From Tetrastigma voinierianum (Eukaryota; Streptophyta; Magnoliopsida; Vitales; Vitaceae): a stretch of DNA of 64,000 nucleotides. The position numbers and the translations under genes were made by a program. Positions 10,141-21,008 of this stretch are shown in pieces (positions within the stretch are counted from its first letter, which is position 1; the number at the start of each line of letters is the position of its first letter). The stretch lies in contig JAEQBH010004565.1 in the NCBI GenBank assembly GCA_016808115.1, positions 1 to 64,000 of the forward strand. Reading direction: 5' to 3'. Below the pieces are notes generated by a model that was not told the origin of the DNA, did not search any database, and saw nothing but the letters and a program-made list of their open reading frames with translations.

Positions 10141-10960
10141 AGTTAGATTTTAGAAATTCGCGATTTAAAAGGTGCTTTTAATCGAATCGTATGAAAGTTG
10201 AGGCCTAAAGCCCCATGAAGTTCGAGATTCTAAAATGTTAAGTATGATGGTCCAGAAGCCTGGTCAAATGAGGCTATTTAAGTGATTAAGGATTATGTGG
10301 GATATAGAAAAGAATCAGAGATTAGGCCTTGAGCAGCTAGAAGTGGGAGGGTATGCCCGAGAGCCCTTAATTTGGATAATTCTTAGGTTCATAAAAAAAT
10401 TTTTTATGGGGGCTAAAAAATCCAGGTTAATATTAATATTAATAAATCTAATATAAAATTTTTATGGGTACATAATATTAATAAAAAAATATGTAATATT
10501 TTAGTATTAAATCCTAATCTAATTTAAATAAATATTAATATTTCTTATTAATTCTAATCTAAGATTAAATAAATTTCACATTAAATTCAAGTTATTTAAA
10601 CTTTTCCAAACAACAAAAAAGTAAAAAAATAAAGGAATGAAATCTAGATCTATGTGCATTGACACTACAACAAAGAATTGGAAGATGTATTATTTTTGAA
10701 AAATATATAGAAATGAAGGGTTTGAATACGATTATGAATATTGCCAAAAGTCTTGCATTTGATATGAAAATAGAGTCAATGTCTCTGACAAAACGTCGCG
10801 TTTTTAGGAAAAAACAATTTGATGAAATGATCATGATGAAGAGATACAAGAATACCTTCATATTGAATGTCAAACTCAATCATTCTTTTGTCATTAAAAA
10901 CGGTTATAGATGGATTAAAAAATACACTCACGTATCAAATTTATAGTTTAATTGTGACTA
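10141..10960. other. AT-rich distal part of duplication copy A
   Basis: Collinear with 24650-25455 in copy B. A 95-codon open frame on the plus strand (10659-10946) is not conserved as a frame in copy B, where it is interrupted. I therefore see no gene here. Confidence 0.6.
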
Positions 10961-10969
10961 TAAATTTTG

Positions 10970-12295
10970 ATATGTATTATAATTAGATGTTTCTGAGTTG
11001 GATGGTGATTAGGATTAACCATTGGATGAGATATTTTCTTGATATCGGATTTGATTATGGATATAAACCGGTCACGACTCTATTTGGAATTATTCTCTCC
11101 GAATCATTGGTGGGATCAGTTTGATGGTAGTAATATCGTGAATTATCTTACTTTCCTAGCTGGTAAGATTTAGTTAAATTTGTTGGATAATATATTATCG
11201 GGGATTATTCTATTTCCCTTATCTATGGGATTTGACTTGATTTGCAGAATATGGACTTTCTTGATTACCCATAATCGACCTTTGAAATGACGGGTGGAGC
11301 CCTTCATCTGAAATTTGGCGTCAAAGGCACCTTGTCTTGATGGGCATCTTGCTCTCGGCTGGGGTTTAGTGAGTGGGCTGCGAGCCCATTTTCAAACTCT
11401 ATCGGTTGCTGACCCTTGTGTGCGGCGTGCGTGGAGTGTAAAGAGTTGTAACGTTCGTATCGGATGCAACTTCCACGTGTCTGCTCGGAGCTGGGCTAGT
11501 TAAGGCTTGATCGCCATCATACGTCTTGTGATAATGATGACTCTTTGGTTTTCGCGCTTATTTCTCTCTCAGCCTCCAATTTCATACGGTTTCTTTCGCG
11601 GACCTCCTGCAGCCTTGTGTGCCCCCGATCCTGCGACCTCCTCTCTTGCTCAGTAATTTATGCCCAATTTTCCCTTAGTTCTCGTCAGTATTTTTTTTTT
11701 TTTTTTTTTTTGTGGCCAAGTGCTTCACAGCGTTTGCTGAGATAACTTCTTCGTTTGTCTTGGGATGGCTAACGTCTTTATCTCTTTGGTTTCTTTTTTA
11801 CTGGTACGACGAGGCGCTAGGGTTAAGTTGACCAAGTTTTGTTTTCCTTATTTTCTTTCATCATGGGTCCGAGTCGCTCTTCTTCTCTGCGTATTGGCGG
11901 TGACTCTTCGAACATTCTTCGGTTAAGGTGGGCTGGGTGCGTCTCAGTAGTTTAGTGGGGTTGCACTTCAAGATGCCACAGGAAGCCTCCTTATCTTAAA
12001 TGTTCTTTAAATATTTGACATTTTGGGATTTTCTAAAAATCCTGGACGATCAGCCAGCCTTGAGTCTCCTCAATTCGTGAATCAGAGTGTCTTGGAATTC
12101 AACGAAATTTGACTGAGTAACTAGATTTCGCAAGACAGATTCAACGGTGAAGTCCGTTTCGTCATCCGAGATCTAGAAAAATTTCAAATTTTTTTGGCAA
12201 ATTACCGTTTTGTCTTTTTTCAGAAAAATTGTATTTTCACCTTTTAACATAATTTCATTTTAATCCATTTCAGATTCTTTGGACTTAATACATTA
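10970..12295 (-). repeat. Decayed minus-strand LTR related to the L1/E2 family
   Basis: The right part (12040-12295) aligns with the reverse complement of the first 250 bases of the L1/E2/L4 LTRs. It shares the order AACTAGATTTCG, a GATTC..CGGTG segment and CCGAGATCTAG, ending near TTGGACTTAATA, where the LTR would begin. The left part is more diverged, and its boundary near 10970 is a guess based on where the segmental duplication ends. A T-run lies at 11691-11711. Confidence 0.45.
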
Positions 12296-13110
12296 GTAAG
12301 AACATTTTTTTTTCGGGGCTTGTTTTTTCAAAAATTACTATTCATTTAGTGTTTTGGTCCAATCCCTGTAATCGAGCAAATTTATTATTCGCCCAGGCTG
12401 CAAATTTAGTCTTCTGAATCGATTAATTCGAAAACATAAAATGTTGCTCGGCTGGATGGCCCTTGTGATGCGAGAGAGAGATTACAAGCAATTTTGGGGG
12501 GGAATCGCTACAGTGAATTGCCCATCGTAGAACAAAATGTTGATATTTGAGAAATTAAGACTGCACGCGCCATTCCTCCTCCAAAGCAATTCAGACACGT
12601 GTTTTTGAGGGGGAAAGTGTGGGGTTGGTTTATTTCAGGATAAATGGGGCTTTAAACGCCATTCCTATGGCTCCACTCACTCGGACGTGAGGATAGGGTT
12701 TGCACTTTTTGTTATGTGTGTTTAGTTTAACCCAACTACCCAAATGGTTGGTAGGTCAACAACTAGTAATAATGTATTGGTTGATTGAGCCACAGGTTGC
12801 TTGCAAGCAGTTCCCGGTTCCGTGAGCGGCCCGGCCCGATTATAAAGCGTAGATTTTCGTCGGTTTGATTGATGCTTGACTTGCGGAAGTAGCCCAGAGC
12901 GAAAAACCTTTGGTGGAGCGGGCGATGAATCGTTCGACTTTTTAAAATGTTGCAAGAGACAACGTGAAATGGATCGGAGCTTTAAAATATTGCAAAAGAG
13001 ACAATATAGAGAAATAGTGTGTATACGAAAGTAGAAAATACGTAAAGAACATATTTTTCAATCTCCAAATCCCTTATTTTTCGAAAGATTAAACCTTGAT
13101 AAGGAAAAAT
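12296..13110. other. Spacer, no gene recognised
   Basis: Mixed composition with a G-run at 12496-12502. Near 12540 a short match (TGATATTTGAGAAATTAAGA) to the leader of the TNL copies near 9041 occurs. A 77-codon open frame (12722-12955, minus) shows no known motif. Confidence 0.5.
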
Positions 13111-13130
13111 TAGTTTTTAATAAGAAAGAA

Positions 13131-13750
13131 TTAGGCCCTGTTTTATACACTATTGAAAATGTTCGAATCATTGAAAATGAAAATTTTCAATGATTTTAAT
13201 TTTTCAATATGTTTGATAAAAAAAGTTTAGGAAGCTCTTAATTGAAAATTTTAAATGAAAAATTGTTGAAAATTATAAGTAGGTAAAGACCTACTTAACG
13301 TGGAATGTAGAATACGGTCAATAAAAAAAATTTAAATGAAAATAAATTGGACCAAAAAACCCTTATAAATAATATAATATTTTGCAAATATCTCTTAGTT
13401 ATTTTTTAAACATATTTATGTCTTTTTTTTTGGATAATATTATTAGAATAAATATTTTTACATATTTTAAACATGTTATTTATAATAATTAATAATTATA
13501 GTTAAAAATAAATATTATTACAAACTCTATTTTATTTTGGATATTATGTAATTTAACGACAATAAAAATTAAATGTAAAATACGTAATTTTCGGTATTCA
13601 ACATTTGCGATTTATCAAACAATATATTTATCTTTAACATTCAATTGTTTATTAACTTATCAAGCAGTTTTACATTAGAGATTCAATCTCTTTATGAGTG
13701 ACAGCAATTTTTCGTAACTTGAATTTTTTCATTTTATCAAACAGGACCTT
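13131..13750. mobile_element. MITE-like element, hAT-type ends
   Basis: The left end TTAGGCCCTGTTTTAT and the right end ATCAAACAGGACCTTA form an imperfect terminal inverted repeat (13 of 16 positions pair). The roughly 620-base interior is AT-rich and non-coding. The 'GGCCCTGTTT' terminus is widespread in plant hAT-like non-autonomous elements. The flanks carry a longer direct repeat (13112-13130 and 13751-13769). Confidence 0.65.
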
Positions 13751-13857
13751 AGTTTTTGATAAGAAAAAGAAGATTTTATCCCTAGAATTAAAGAGATATT
13801 ATCCCTAATGTCCCTAAAGTTAATAGATTTTTAATAGATTATTATTTGTGAACCACA

Positions 13858-13872
13858 TCCTATAAATAGGGA
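13858..13872 (+). promoter_or_regulatory. TATA box candidate
   Basis: CCTATAAATAGGG is a strong plant TATA consensus, followed by a T/C-rich stretch (13918-13945) compatible with a transcription start and leader. A possible acceptor TTTTTTGCAGG is at 13973. No coding region follows within 1 kb on this strand. It may be the promoter of a decayed LTR. Confidence 0.4.
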
Positions 13873-14039
13873 AAATCCCCCACGAGATAAGAGTATTCCA
13901 ATTCGATAAACTTTTTTCTCCTTTTTCTTCTCTGTCTTGTGCTGACTTATTCATACACCATTGCTGGATTACTTTTTTGCAGGTTCACGTTGAATTGTTG
14001 ATGCCCAGAATCTTCGACGATCGAGGTAACAACACATAC

Positions 14040-15640
14040 AATTTATTAAAGTAATACATCACAACCTTCAAATTTTTTTTTTGGAAATAAATCAACACTT
14101 TCAAATTTGAAACAGAATTATTTCTTTTCTTTATTTTTGCAAAACCTACTAAATTCAAATATCGTAATATTAACTTCTCACAACTTTAGGTCATCCAACT
14201 TTAACATTATCCCTATTTTTAAGGGGACAACGACAATCAATAATATCTTGGGCTGGGTAAGGAAATGGAAGTGAGGAAGCTATACGGCCATAGGAGGGCG
14301 ACACGGCTACTGAGTGACCATTCAATGGTTCTTTGAAGCATAGAAATGCGACGAAGAGTATGAGGAGATTTCATGTGTTATTGATACAAAGGTGGGTGGG
14401 TGGAGAATGTAAAAGTCTAAAATTACCAACAGAATGTGATATAAAGTCTATATTGATAGCCCACAAATATAATATATAAATGTAAAATAAATTAAAAGAT
14501 AGAGTTTTTTTTTTTAAAAAAAAGAGTGGGATATATAGGATGATTATTTTTATTTAAAAATTATTTTTTCTCAAATTTTTGATAAACAGTTTATTTATTG
14601 AGATAGTGTATTTATTTATTTATATATTATTTATTAAAAAAATTAGTGTGATAAATATTTTTATGTTATTTTAAAAAATAGATAGCCAGGAAAAAACCAA
14701 CCTCATTATCACATTATCTAAAAACAATCTACCCCAAGTTACTTTTTAAATAAAAATAGTTATTCTATCAATCCCAAAATATTTGAAAAAACTAAAATTA
14801 ATTTATTCAGTATTTATATAATATTTTTGTTTCATTTTAATAAATTTATAAATAATTTATTCATTAATTAATTTTTAAAAATTAAAATACCATGGAATAA
14901 ACATTATAGTAGTTATAAACATTACATTTATGTATTATTTATAAAATTAAAATTTTATCTAAATTTTGAAAATTATTTTAAAATTAAATAATTACCATAT
15001 CTAATCAAAAAAATTAAATTAATGTTTTAATTTTTTGTATAAATTTGGATACAAAGTACAAAGAAATATCGTAATAAATGTGAACTAAAAATTAATAGCG
15101 CTAATTAAAATGGTAGATAATAGACATTACTACAACCGATAGAAAAATGACTTGTTTTTCATGTTTTGAATAATACAAGAGGTGAGTATGAACATTTTAA
15201 AGTATAGGGAGTAAATGTCAAAAAATGAGAAAATACTTCTTTCTAAAATTGACTTCGATGGAAATCATACTAATCAATTCGACTTCTAAGAGAATGGATC
15301 AACTTATATTAAATTTTAAGTAAAATTATATTCTTGTAACAATAAATTTTTAGGATACTATACAAATTTTTATTCTTTAGTTATTAAATCTATATTTAAA
15401 AATCAAGAAAATAAACATATTATTAATACATGTTCTTAATATCTAGTAACTTCTTATATAATTAACTCCAAAAAAACAAGCTTATTTTATATTTAAATTT
15501 TAAAATAATCAAAGGTTTTATTAATTTAACCGAGTATATAAATTATATAAATCTTTTATAGATAACCTTACTAAATGTTTGATAAGTTTCCTACAATAAA
15601 TAAACATTTATTTAATAATAAAGTATAACTTTGTAGACAT
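14040..15640. other. AT-rich 3' flank of TNL copy B
   Basis: Very AT-rich with no gene seen. From about 14990 to 15640 it is collinear with 58270-58890, the 3' flank of TNL copy C. For example, both contain CTTAATATCTAGTAACTTC. B and C therefore descend from a common duplicated unit. Confidence 0.7.
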
Positions 15641-15642
15641 TT

Positions 15643-16240
15643 TCAAGTAATTAAGGCGATGATGTTTGTATATTTTATTAAATTCCTTTTATTAATTAGA
15701 ATAAATAAATTTAAAAACATTGAAAGGAAAAAGTATGAGAGAAAAGAGAAAGTACCACAGGGGAGAAGTGATAGGAAGCCCAGAAGGCAATGATGCCTTG
15801 ATCTTTTGTGGTGTAATTTGTGACTCCTTATTCTCTTTGGGTTATCATGATTTCTTGATCTTTTCTTATGATTATTTTGAGCTTGGGCGTATATCAGATG
15901 TATCCCATAACTTTTTATTCTATGTCCTCTCTCATTGCAAGCCTTGAAGTATTTCCATCTTTTGGATCGATACATATCCGGAATGAGATTTTGAGGGTAA
16001 AAGTAGAGCCCCAATGCGTCTAAGCCCTTATCACCACCGTAGATATAATCTTTCATACCAATGCTATTCACCTTTATAAATTGATCGCAGGATATGTAAT
16101 TAGTTAAACAAGATGATGCATTTTTTCTCATCATCAACATCGCAAGGAGCAGCCCGAAGAATAAAGCAAATCCCGAAGGTGTGATCTTTATACCATTTGT
16201 TTAGGGCGCTCTATACTTACTTCACATCCATACTTATCCT
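15643..16240 (-). pseudogene. C-JID (post-LRR) exon of TNL copy B
   Basis: The 165-codon open frame reads 'KRWKYFKACNERG', then 'IKSYGIHLIYAQ' and 'HHKRSRHH'. Just upstream a 'GFALFFG' segment lies in a neighbouring frame. These are characteristic of the C-terminal jelly-roll/Ig-like domain that follows the LRRs in TNLs and helps contact ligand. The frame runs past the usual 'HHKR.R' terminus into AT-rich sequence, so the original stop is probably lost. Copy C has the homologous exon at 58925. Confidence 0.85.
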
Positions 16241-16423
16241 TTACCCCTTTGGTATTCGATCCTGCCCCTTTTGAGGTAGAGCAAAAACAATAATTCAAAG
16301 CTTCCCTCAGCTACTTTATTTAGCATCTAAAGATCCTAAAAATATATAAATATAATGTGTATTATTGTGTAAAATAATATTAATCATGTCGGCCTTTCAT
16401 ACAAATAAAATTGTAAAATTTAA

Positions 16424-18030
16424 TTAGGGTGAGGTAGAGATCAGTCCACACACACTGGACATATAATTCGAAGGAGTCGAGGAGAAAACCAAAGGCATCT
16501 TGTCAACGAGTGACGTAGATGATGAAAAAGTTTTGAGGTGTGGACAACCGAGTGCTTGTATTCTTGTTAGACTTGATGGAAGCTCTGGAATTTCTTCAAG
16601 CATAGGGCAACGATTCATGTAAAGGTACTTCAGCTGAGAGAGTTGAATGATGCCGGTAGGTATGCTACGAATGTTGTTTTCACATAAATTTAAATTAGTC
16701 AATGAGGATAGGCACCATAAATCACTAGGATTCTCCTTCCATGAGATTACAACCCAAGCAGATCTAGTTTCTTTACAAAATTGAAGCTTCAAGCCGCGGA
16801 GAAATTTCGTCTTCACTATCTCTGGAAATTCTCAAAGTGTGAGCAACCTGACAGGTGAGGAGATTCAAGAGATTCCAAATATCCAATGCTGCTTGGGGGT
16901 TCCTTAATAGCTGTTCCATCCAAAAGAAGCTCCTTTAAGCATTTCATCTTCACCATCTCTGGAAATTTCTCAAAGTGTGAGCAACCTGATAGGTTAAGAG
17001 ATTCAAGAGATTCCAAATATCCAATACTACTTGGGAGTTCCTTAATAGCGCCTCTACCCAAACAAAGCCCTTAAGCATTTCATCTTCACTGCCTCTGAAA
17101 TTCTCTAAGCGTGAGCATTCCCATAGGTTAAGAGATTCAAGAGATTCCAAATTATCCAATGTCGCTTTTGGGAGTTCCTTTAATAGCGCCCCTCACAAAC
17201 AAAGCACCCCTACATTTTCATCTTCACTCATCTCCTCGAAATTTCTCTAAGTGTGAGCAACTTAACAGGTTAAGAGATTTAAGAGATTCCAATATCCACT
17301 GCCGCTGAGTTCCTTAACAGCGCCTCCACCTAAACAAAGCTCCCTACATTTCATCTTCACCATCTCCGAAATTTCTATGTGAGCAATTTAACAGTCAAGA
17401 GATTCAAGAGATTCCAAATATTCACGCCGTTGGGAGTTCCTTAATAGCAGTTCCACCCAAATAAAGCTCCCTTAAGCATTTCATCTTCACCATCTCTGGA
17501 AATTTCTCTAAGCGTGAGCAATCCCATAGGTCAAGAGATTCAAGAGATTCCAAATATCCAATGCTGCTTGGGAGTTCCTTATCAGCGCCCATCAAACAAA
17601 GCTCCCTTAAGCATTTCGTCTTCACCATCTCTGGAAATTTCTCTAAGTGTGAGCTACCTAACAGGTTAAGAGATTCAAGAGATTCCAAATATCCAATGCT
17701 GCTTGGGAGTTCTCTGACTCTAGTCACACGCATATCAAGCCCCTTCGCCGCCTCATCTTGCAAAACACCGTGCAATTTCTGTAATTTTGAACAACACGAA
17801 ACATTAAGAAATTCAAGAGATGCCGGCATCGATGTCGCAATTTTTGATTCCGCATTTCCAAAATAAGCTCCTTCATAGGAAATGCACCAATAGATGAATG
17901 CAATTTGTAAAAACTCGTACAACCTTTAATATTTAAACTCTCCAAATTTGGCATACTTGATAATTCTCGCTTTTGACGAATCGGTTGTGAGTCACTTACA
18001 TTCAACGAATTTCAATTTTTCATGATGTCA
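16424..18030 (-). pseudogene. Main LRR exon of TNL copy B
   Basis: It begins with 'SSMPNLESLNIKGCTSFYKLHSSIG' read across 17880-17960. Tandem double-LRR units built on 'ELPSSIGYLESLESLNL', 'CSHFEKFPEMVK' and 'KCLKELLLDGTAIK' follow, and the exon closes with 'LTNLNLCENNIRSIPTGIIQLS' and a 'PSSLTRIQALGCPHLKTF' cap. LRRs form the effector-sensing solenoid. At least three frame changes occur between 17060 and 17440, where the central units are most eroded. The cap is intact. Confidence 0.9.
16850..17720 (-). repeat. Tandem double-LRR units in copy B
   Basis: About seven direct repeats of roughly 135-141 bases, each encoding two LRRs (about 47 residues). The recurrent plus-strand markers are GAGATTCCAAATATCC and CATTTCATCTTCAC. 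Units in the middle (17150-17420) have accumulated small deletions, while outer units remain more alike. Confidence 0.9.
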
Positions 18031-18103
18031 GAATAAAAAATTATTCAAAAATCTGAATTTATCAAATTAATATAAAAACAATAATAAACTCACATGGTTG
18101 TAC

Positions 18104-18401
18104 CTTTCTTCATTTTCCAAAGTTTTTTATATTACTACACTTCGCTGATTGCAACAAGGTTCTCTGGATCAAAGTTCAATGGCAAAGCCTCCAAACCTTC
18201 CCAATGAAGATATCTTAGTTCACGAGGAAATTCAAAGCCTTCGGGGAGAGATATTTTATACTTTTTTCTCATAGTATCATCACTGTAATAGACTCTGAGC
18301 AACCTAAGTTTCTTCATCTTAGCAAACACTTTCTTCATATTTGCAAACACTTCTTTTGATCTAGATAAATCTAGGGATATGGTTTCAACATTTTTCATCC
18401 C
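18104..18401 (-). pseudogene. First LRR exon of TNL copy B
   Basis: An acceptor (TTTTTCTCAG) ends at 18402. The exon reads 'GMKNVETISLDLSRSKEV', 'KMKKLRLLRVYY' and 'FPRELRYLHWEGLEALPLNF', and ends at a GT donor near 18103. This small exon joins NB-ARC to the LRR domain in TNL genes. Its frame is largely open; the last codons need a one-base correction. Confidence 0.85.
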
Positions 18402-18472
18402 CTGAGAAAAAGAACAAATAATAAGGGAAAAATAAGAAGTAAAAATCGGCCTTTAACTAATAGTGTATGGGT

Positions 18473-18496
18473 ATATATATATATATATATATATAT
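18473..18496. repeat. (TA)n microsatellite in copy B intron
   Basis: About 24 bases of TA repeat at the position homologous to 5579-5634. Confidence 0.95.
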
Positions 18497-18566
18497 GAAA
18501 AAATGTTTTTAAATTTTCAATCTTTCAAAAAGGAAAGTAAACTATTAAATTTAGTTGAATTCTCAC

Positions 18567-19641
18567 CTTTCATCGATAAATGCACGATAAATATCGTCTG
18601 GATTCCAATAAATTCTACTCGATGAGTTAGGTTCTTTTAGGATGTTGTTGGCGAATAACTTCCCCAACCCATTTTTGGTATCAAATCATGCATGTATATC
18701 TTTGTTATGAAATGCTTATGAGACATTTGCCTCTAGAAATCCAATCCCACTCCGCAAAACATCTCAAGTGAACAATCCAATATTAAACGTCCCTATCTTT
18801 TCCTTTAAAACAAGCAAATGTCTAGAATATTGCTTGTTGTGTACGACCTAACTCATCATAGCTTATCTTGAGCACATCTTGGATTTTTTGCATTAGGTAT
18901 ATTCTTCAATTTATGCACTTCACTTTTCCATTCACTAGTTCGTTTGCCACGTAAAAGAGAGCCCAAAACTTTTAAAGCCAAAGGAAGACCTTGGCAATAA
19001 TGTATTACATTACCCGAGAGAATCTTATACTCTTCTTCTTCTGAAAGATTTTGTTGAAAGGTGACATGTACTTAAAGAGCTTGAGAGCACCTTGTGATTT
19101 AACTTCCCTTCAATCTCAAATACATCATCAACTCTGTGCAACTAATTTCGATCTCTAGTTGTTAACAAACTCTACTCTCTCCCAAATAATGATACCCTCC
19201 AATTAGATACTCTAACGCCCAAATCGTCATCAATATCATCAAAAACAATAAGAAAGCCTTTCGAGATTGAGAGTATCTTGCATTACTTTGCCCTTGGCCA
19301 ATGTTGTTATATAATGCTTTTCTCCCGTTATATCACGAAGAAGTCGCTTTGTAAATCATGTATCCCACCGCTTATGTAATAGCTTTAATATTTCAAGAAA
19401 GCTAACATAACCAAAGTCAAAAGAAATTTGATTATATATAGCTTTGCAATGGTTGTCTTCTGCCAATTCCACTAACTCCCCAAATCTCAAACTATTCTGG
19501 ACATCATCATTTGATTGAATTTTCACTCAAGTCAATTTTTAAATAGGAATCCATTCAATTAAATTCCTTCCAACAAATAAACATTTATCATTCAATTCCT
19601 CGCAAATGTCACTTATTTCCTTGATGAACTCCGATTCGTAC
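18567..19641 (-). pseudogene. NB-ARC exon of TNL copy B
   Basis: The exon starts after a CAG acceptor (complement of 19642-19644) with 'YESEFIKEI'. The P-loop region reads 'GVSGIG' followed by a frameshift. The segment equivalent to the A-copy T-run reads through here ('AIYNQISFDFGYVSFLE'). The kinase-2 region and 'QGLPLALK' (near 18975-19000) are recognisable, and the MHD region is eroded near 18680. It ends at a GT donor (18565-18566). More indels are present than in copy A. Confidence 0.87.
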
Positions 19642-21008
19642 CTGATATTATGAAGTATGTTAGAGTAAAAGGTGAATAAAAAAATGAGCAGTGCTAATAA
19701 GAATCAGGTTGATTTGGCTAAAAGTTAAACCATCTTATGATGTATATATGCATGACAATTAAAACAAAATTCAATCCAAAACATAAACTATAATTATTCG
19801 TGTTGCATAAGCATATTTAGTCACCTCATCTTATGTAGAACTCATATATCTAATGATCCCATCGTAGATGAATTGGTACCACTTGGTTAAAGCTCTCACG
19901 TCAAGGCTACTTGCATATCCAACCTTCTAAATCATATCTCTTTATTCTCCATTTATGTTTTATTTTCTTTATTTTAATGTCATTGAGCAAGGAGTATTTG
20001 TTTCAGCCGCCTAAATTAATTGAACGAAAAGCCGCGTTATATTTTATTTCAAAACTTGATATTCACTTTAGCAACCTAATTTCCAATCATTTTAAAATAA
20101 GAGTTATTACTAATTACAAAAATTTGTTCAAGTTGAAATAATCCATGGTAATGTATATTTCCTTCAACACAAATTAGAGAAATTTACAACAATATCAACA
20201 AAATGATAGTAGTAAAAATTAATAGCAATAAAATAACATATATAAATGCCAGATGAATTATATATTACAAAATTCAAATTCTAGACACTTTATGGTAGTT
20301 ATTTAATGCATGTAAAAATAAGTTGTTTACTTACCGTGGTTTTGTAAAATCTTATGAATGCATGGCGGTCACTTTTTTGTTTTTTTTTTTGTTTCAATTT
20401 ATTAATGAAATGTTTATTCATTTTTAAATAATTAAATGAATTTCTTTAAAATTGTAGATTTAGGATTGCTTATTTTTTAATAGATTTTGGCAATTATACA
20501 AGTATCTTTAGAAAGTAGGAAGTATCTATGCTCATTCATTCAATCAATTTTGTTTATACGTTCAAAGTATTCACTTATCAAGACTATATATACGAACAAA
20601 GTCCTCACCAAACAAAATCAATCTAGAGGTCATATATGAAACCATTGATAATTAAGAACAAAATCTGGGGATTAAATTTGATATTACCTATTTTCAAAGA
20701 TATTTCACTTATCAAGACTATATATGTTTGTAAAGTATAAAATTATTTAAAAGAATATCTTATTTCATTTATTATATATCCACAATTTGTATAACTTTGT
20801 AGATTAATGTTACTGTAAACTAATTTCATTTTTATTTTTGATGTTATAATTCACTTTAGAAAATATTACTTACAAAGCTTCTGTGATTAGTAGTTCTATA
20901 TAAGAAATGAGTTAATCTTATAAATGATTTACCAATTTGCAAGTAAGAATATATTAACTAAAGCTAGTCATGATTAACAAAAGCTAAAAAGAAGTTATCG
21001 AACATTAC
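19642..21008 (-). other. Intron 1 of TNL copy B
   Basis: AT-rich and collinear with the copy A intron. It differs from A mostly by insertions and deletions of 1-8 bases. No gene is seen inside. Confidence 0.8.

Larger units (their letters stand above)
5571..10960. repeat. Segmental duplication, copy A
   Basis: The block is collinear with 18470-25455. It shares the NB-ARC exon, the 1.37-kb intron 1, the TIR exon, the anchor exon, the upstream leader, a CT-rich tract (9715-9835) and AT-rich sequence out to about 10959. Differences are mostly small indels. The main large ones are a 1480-bp element present only in B and about 70 bases near 8931-9002 present only in A. Confidence 0.9.

Noticed and set aside
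10659..10946. 95-codon frame in the AT-rich tail of duplication copy A
   Set aside because: The frame is broken in copy B and shows no motif.
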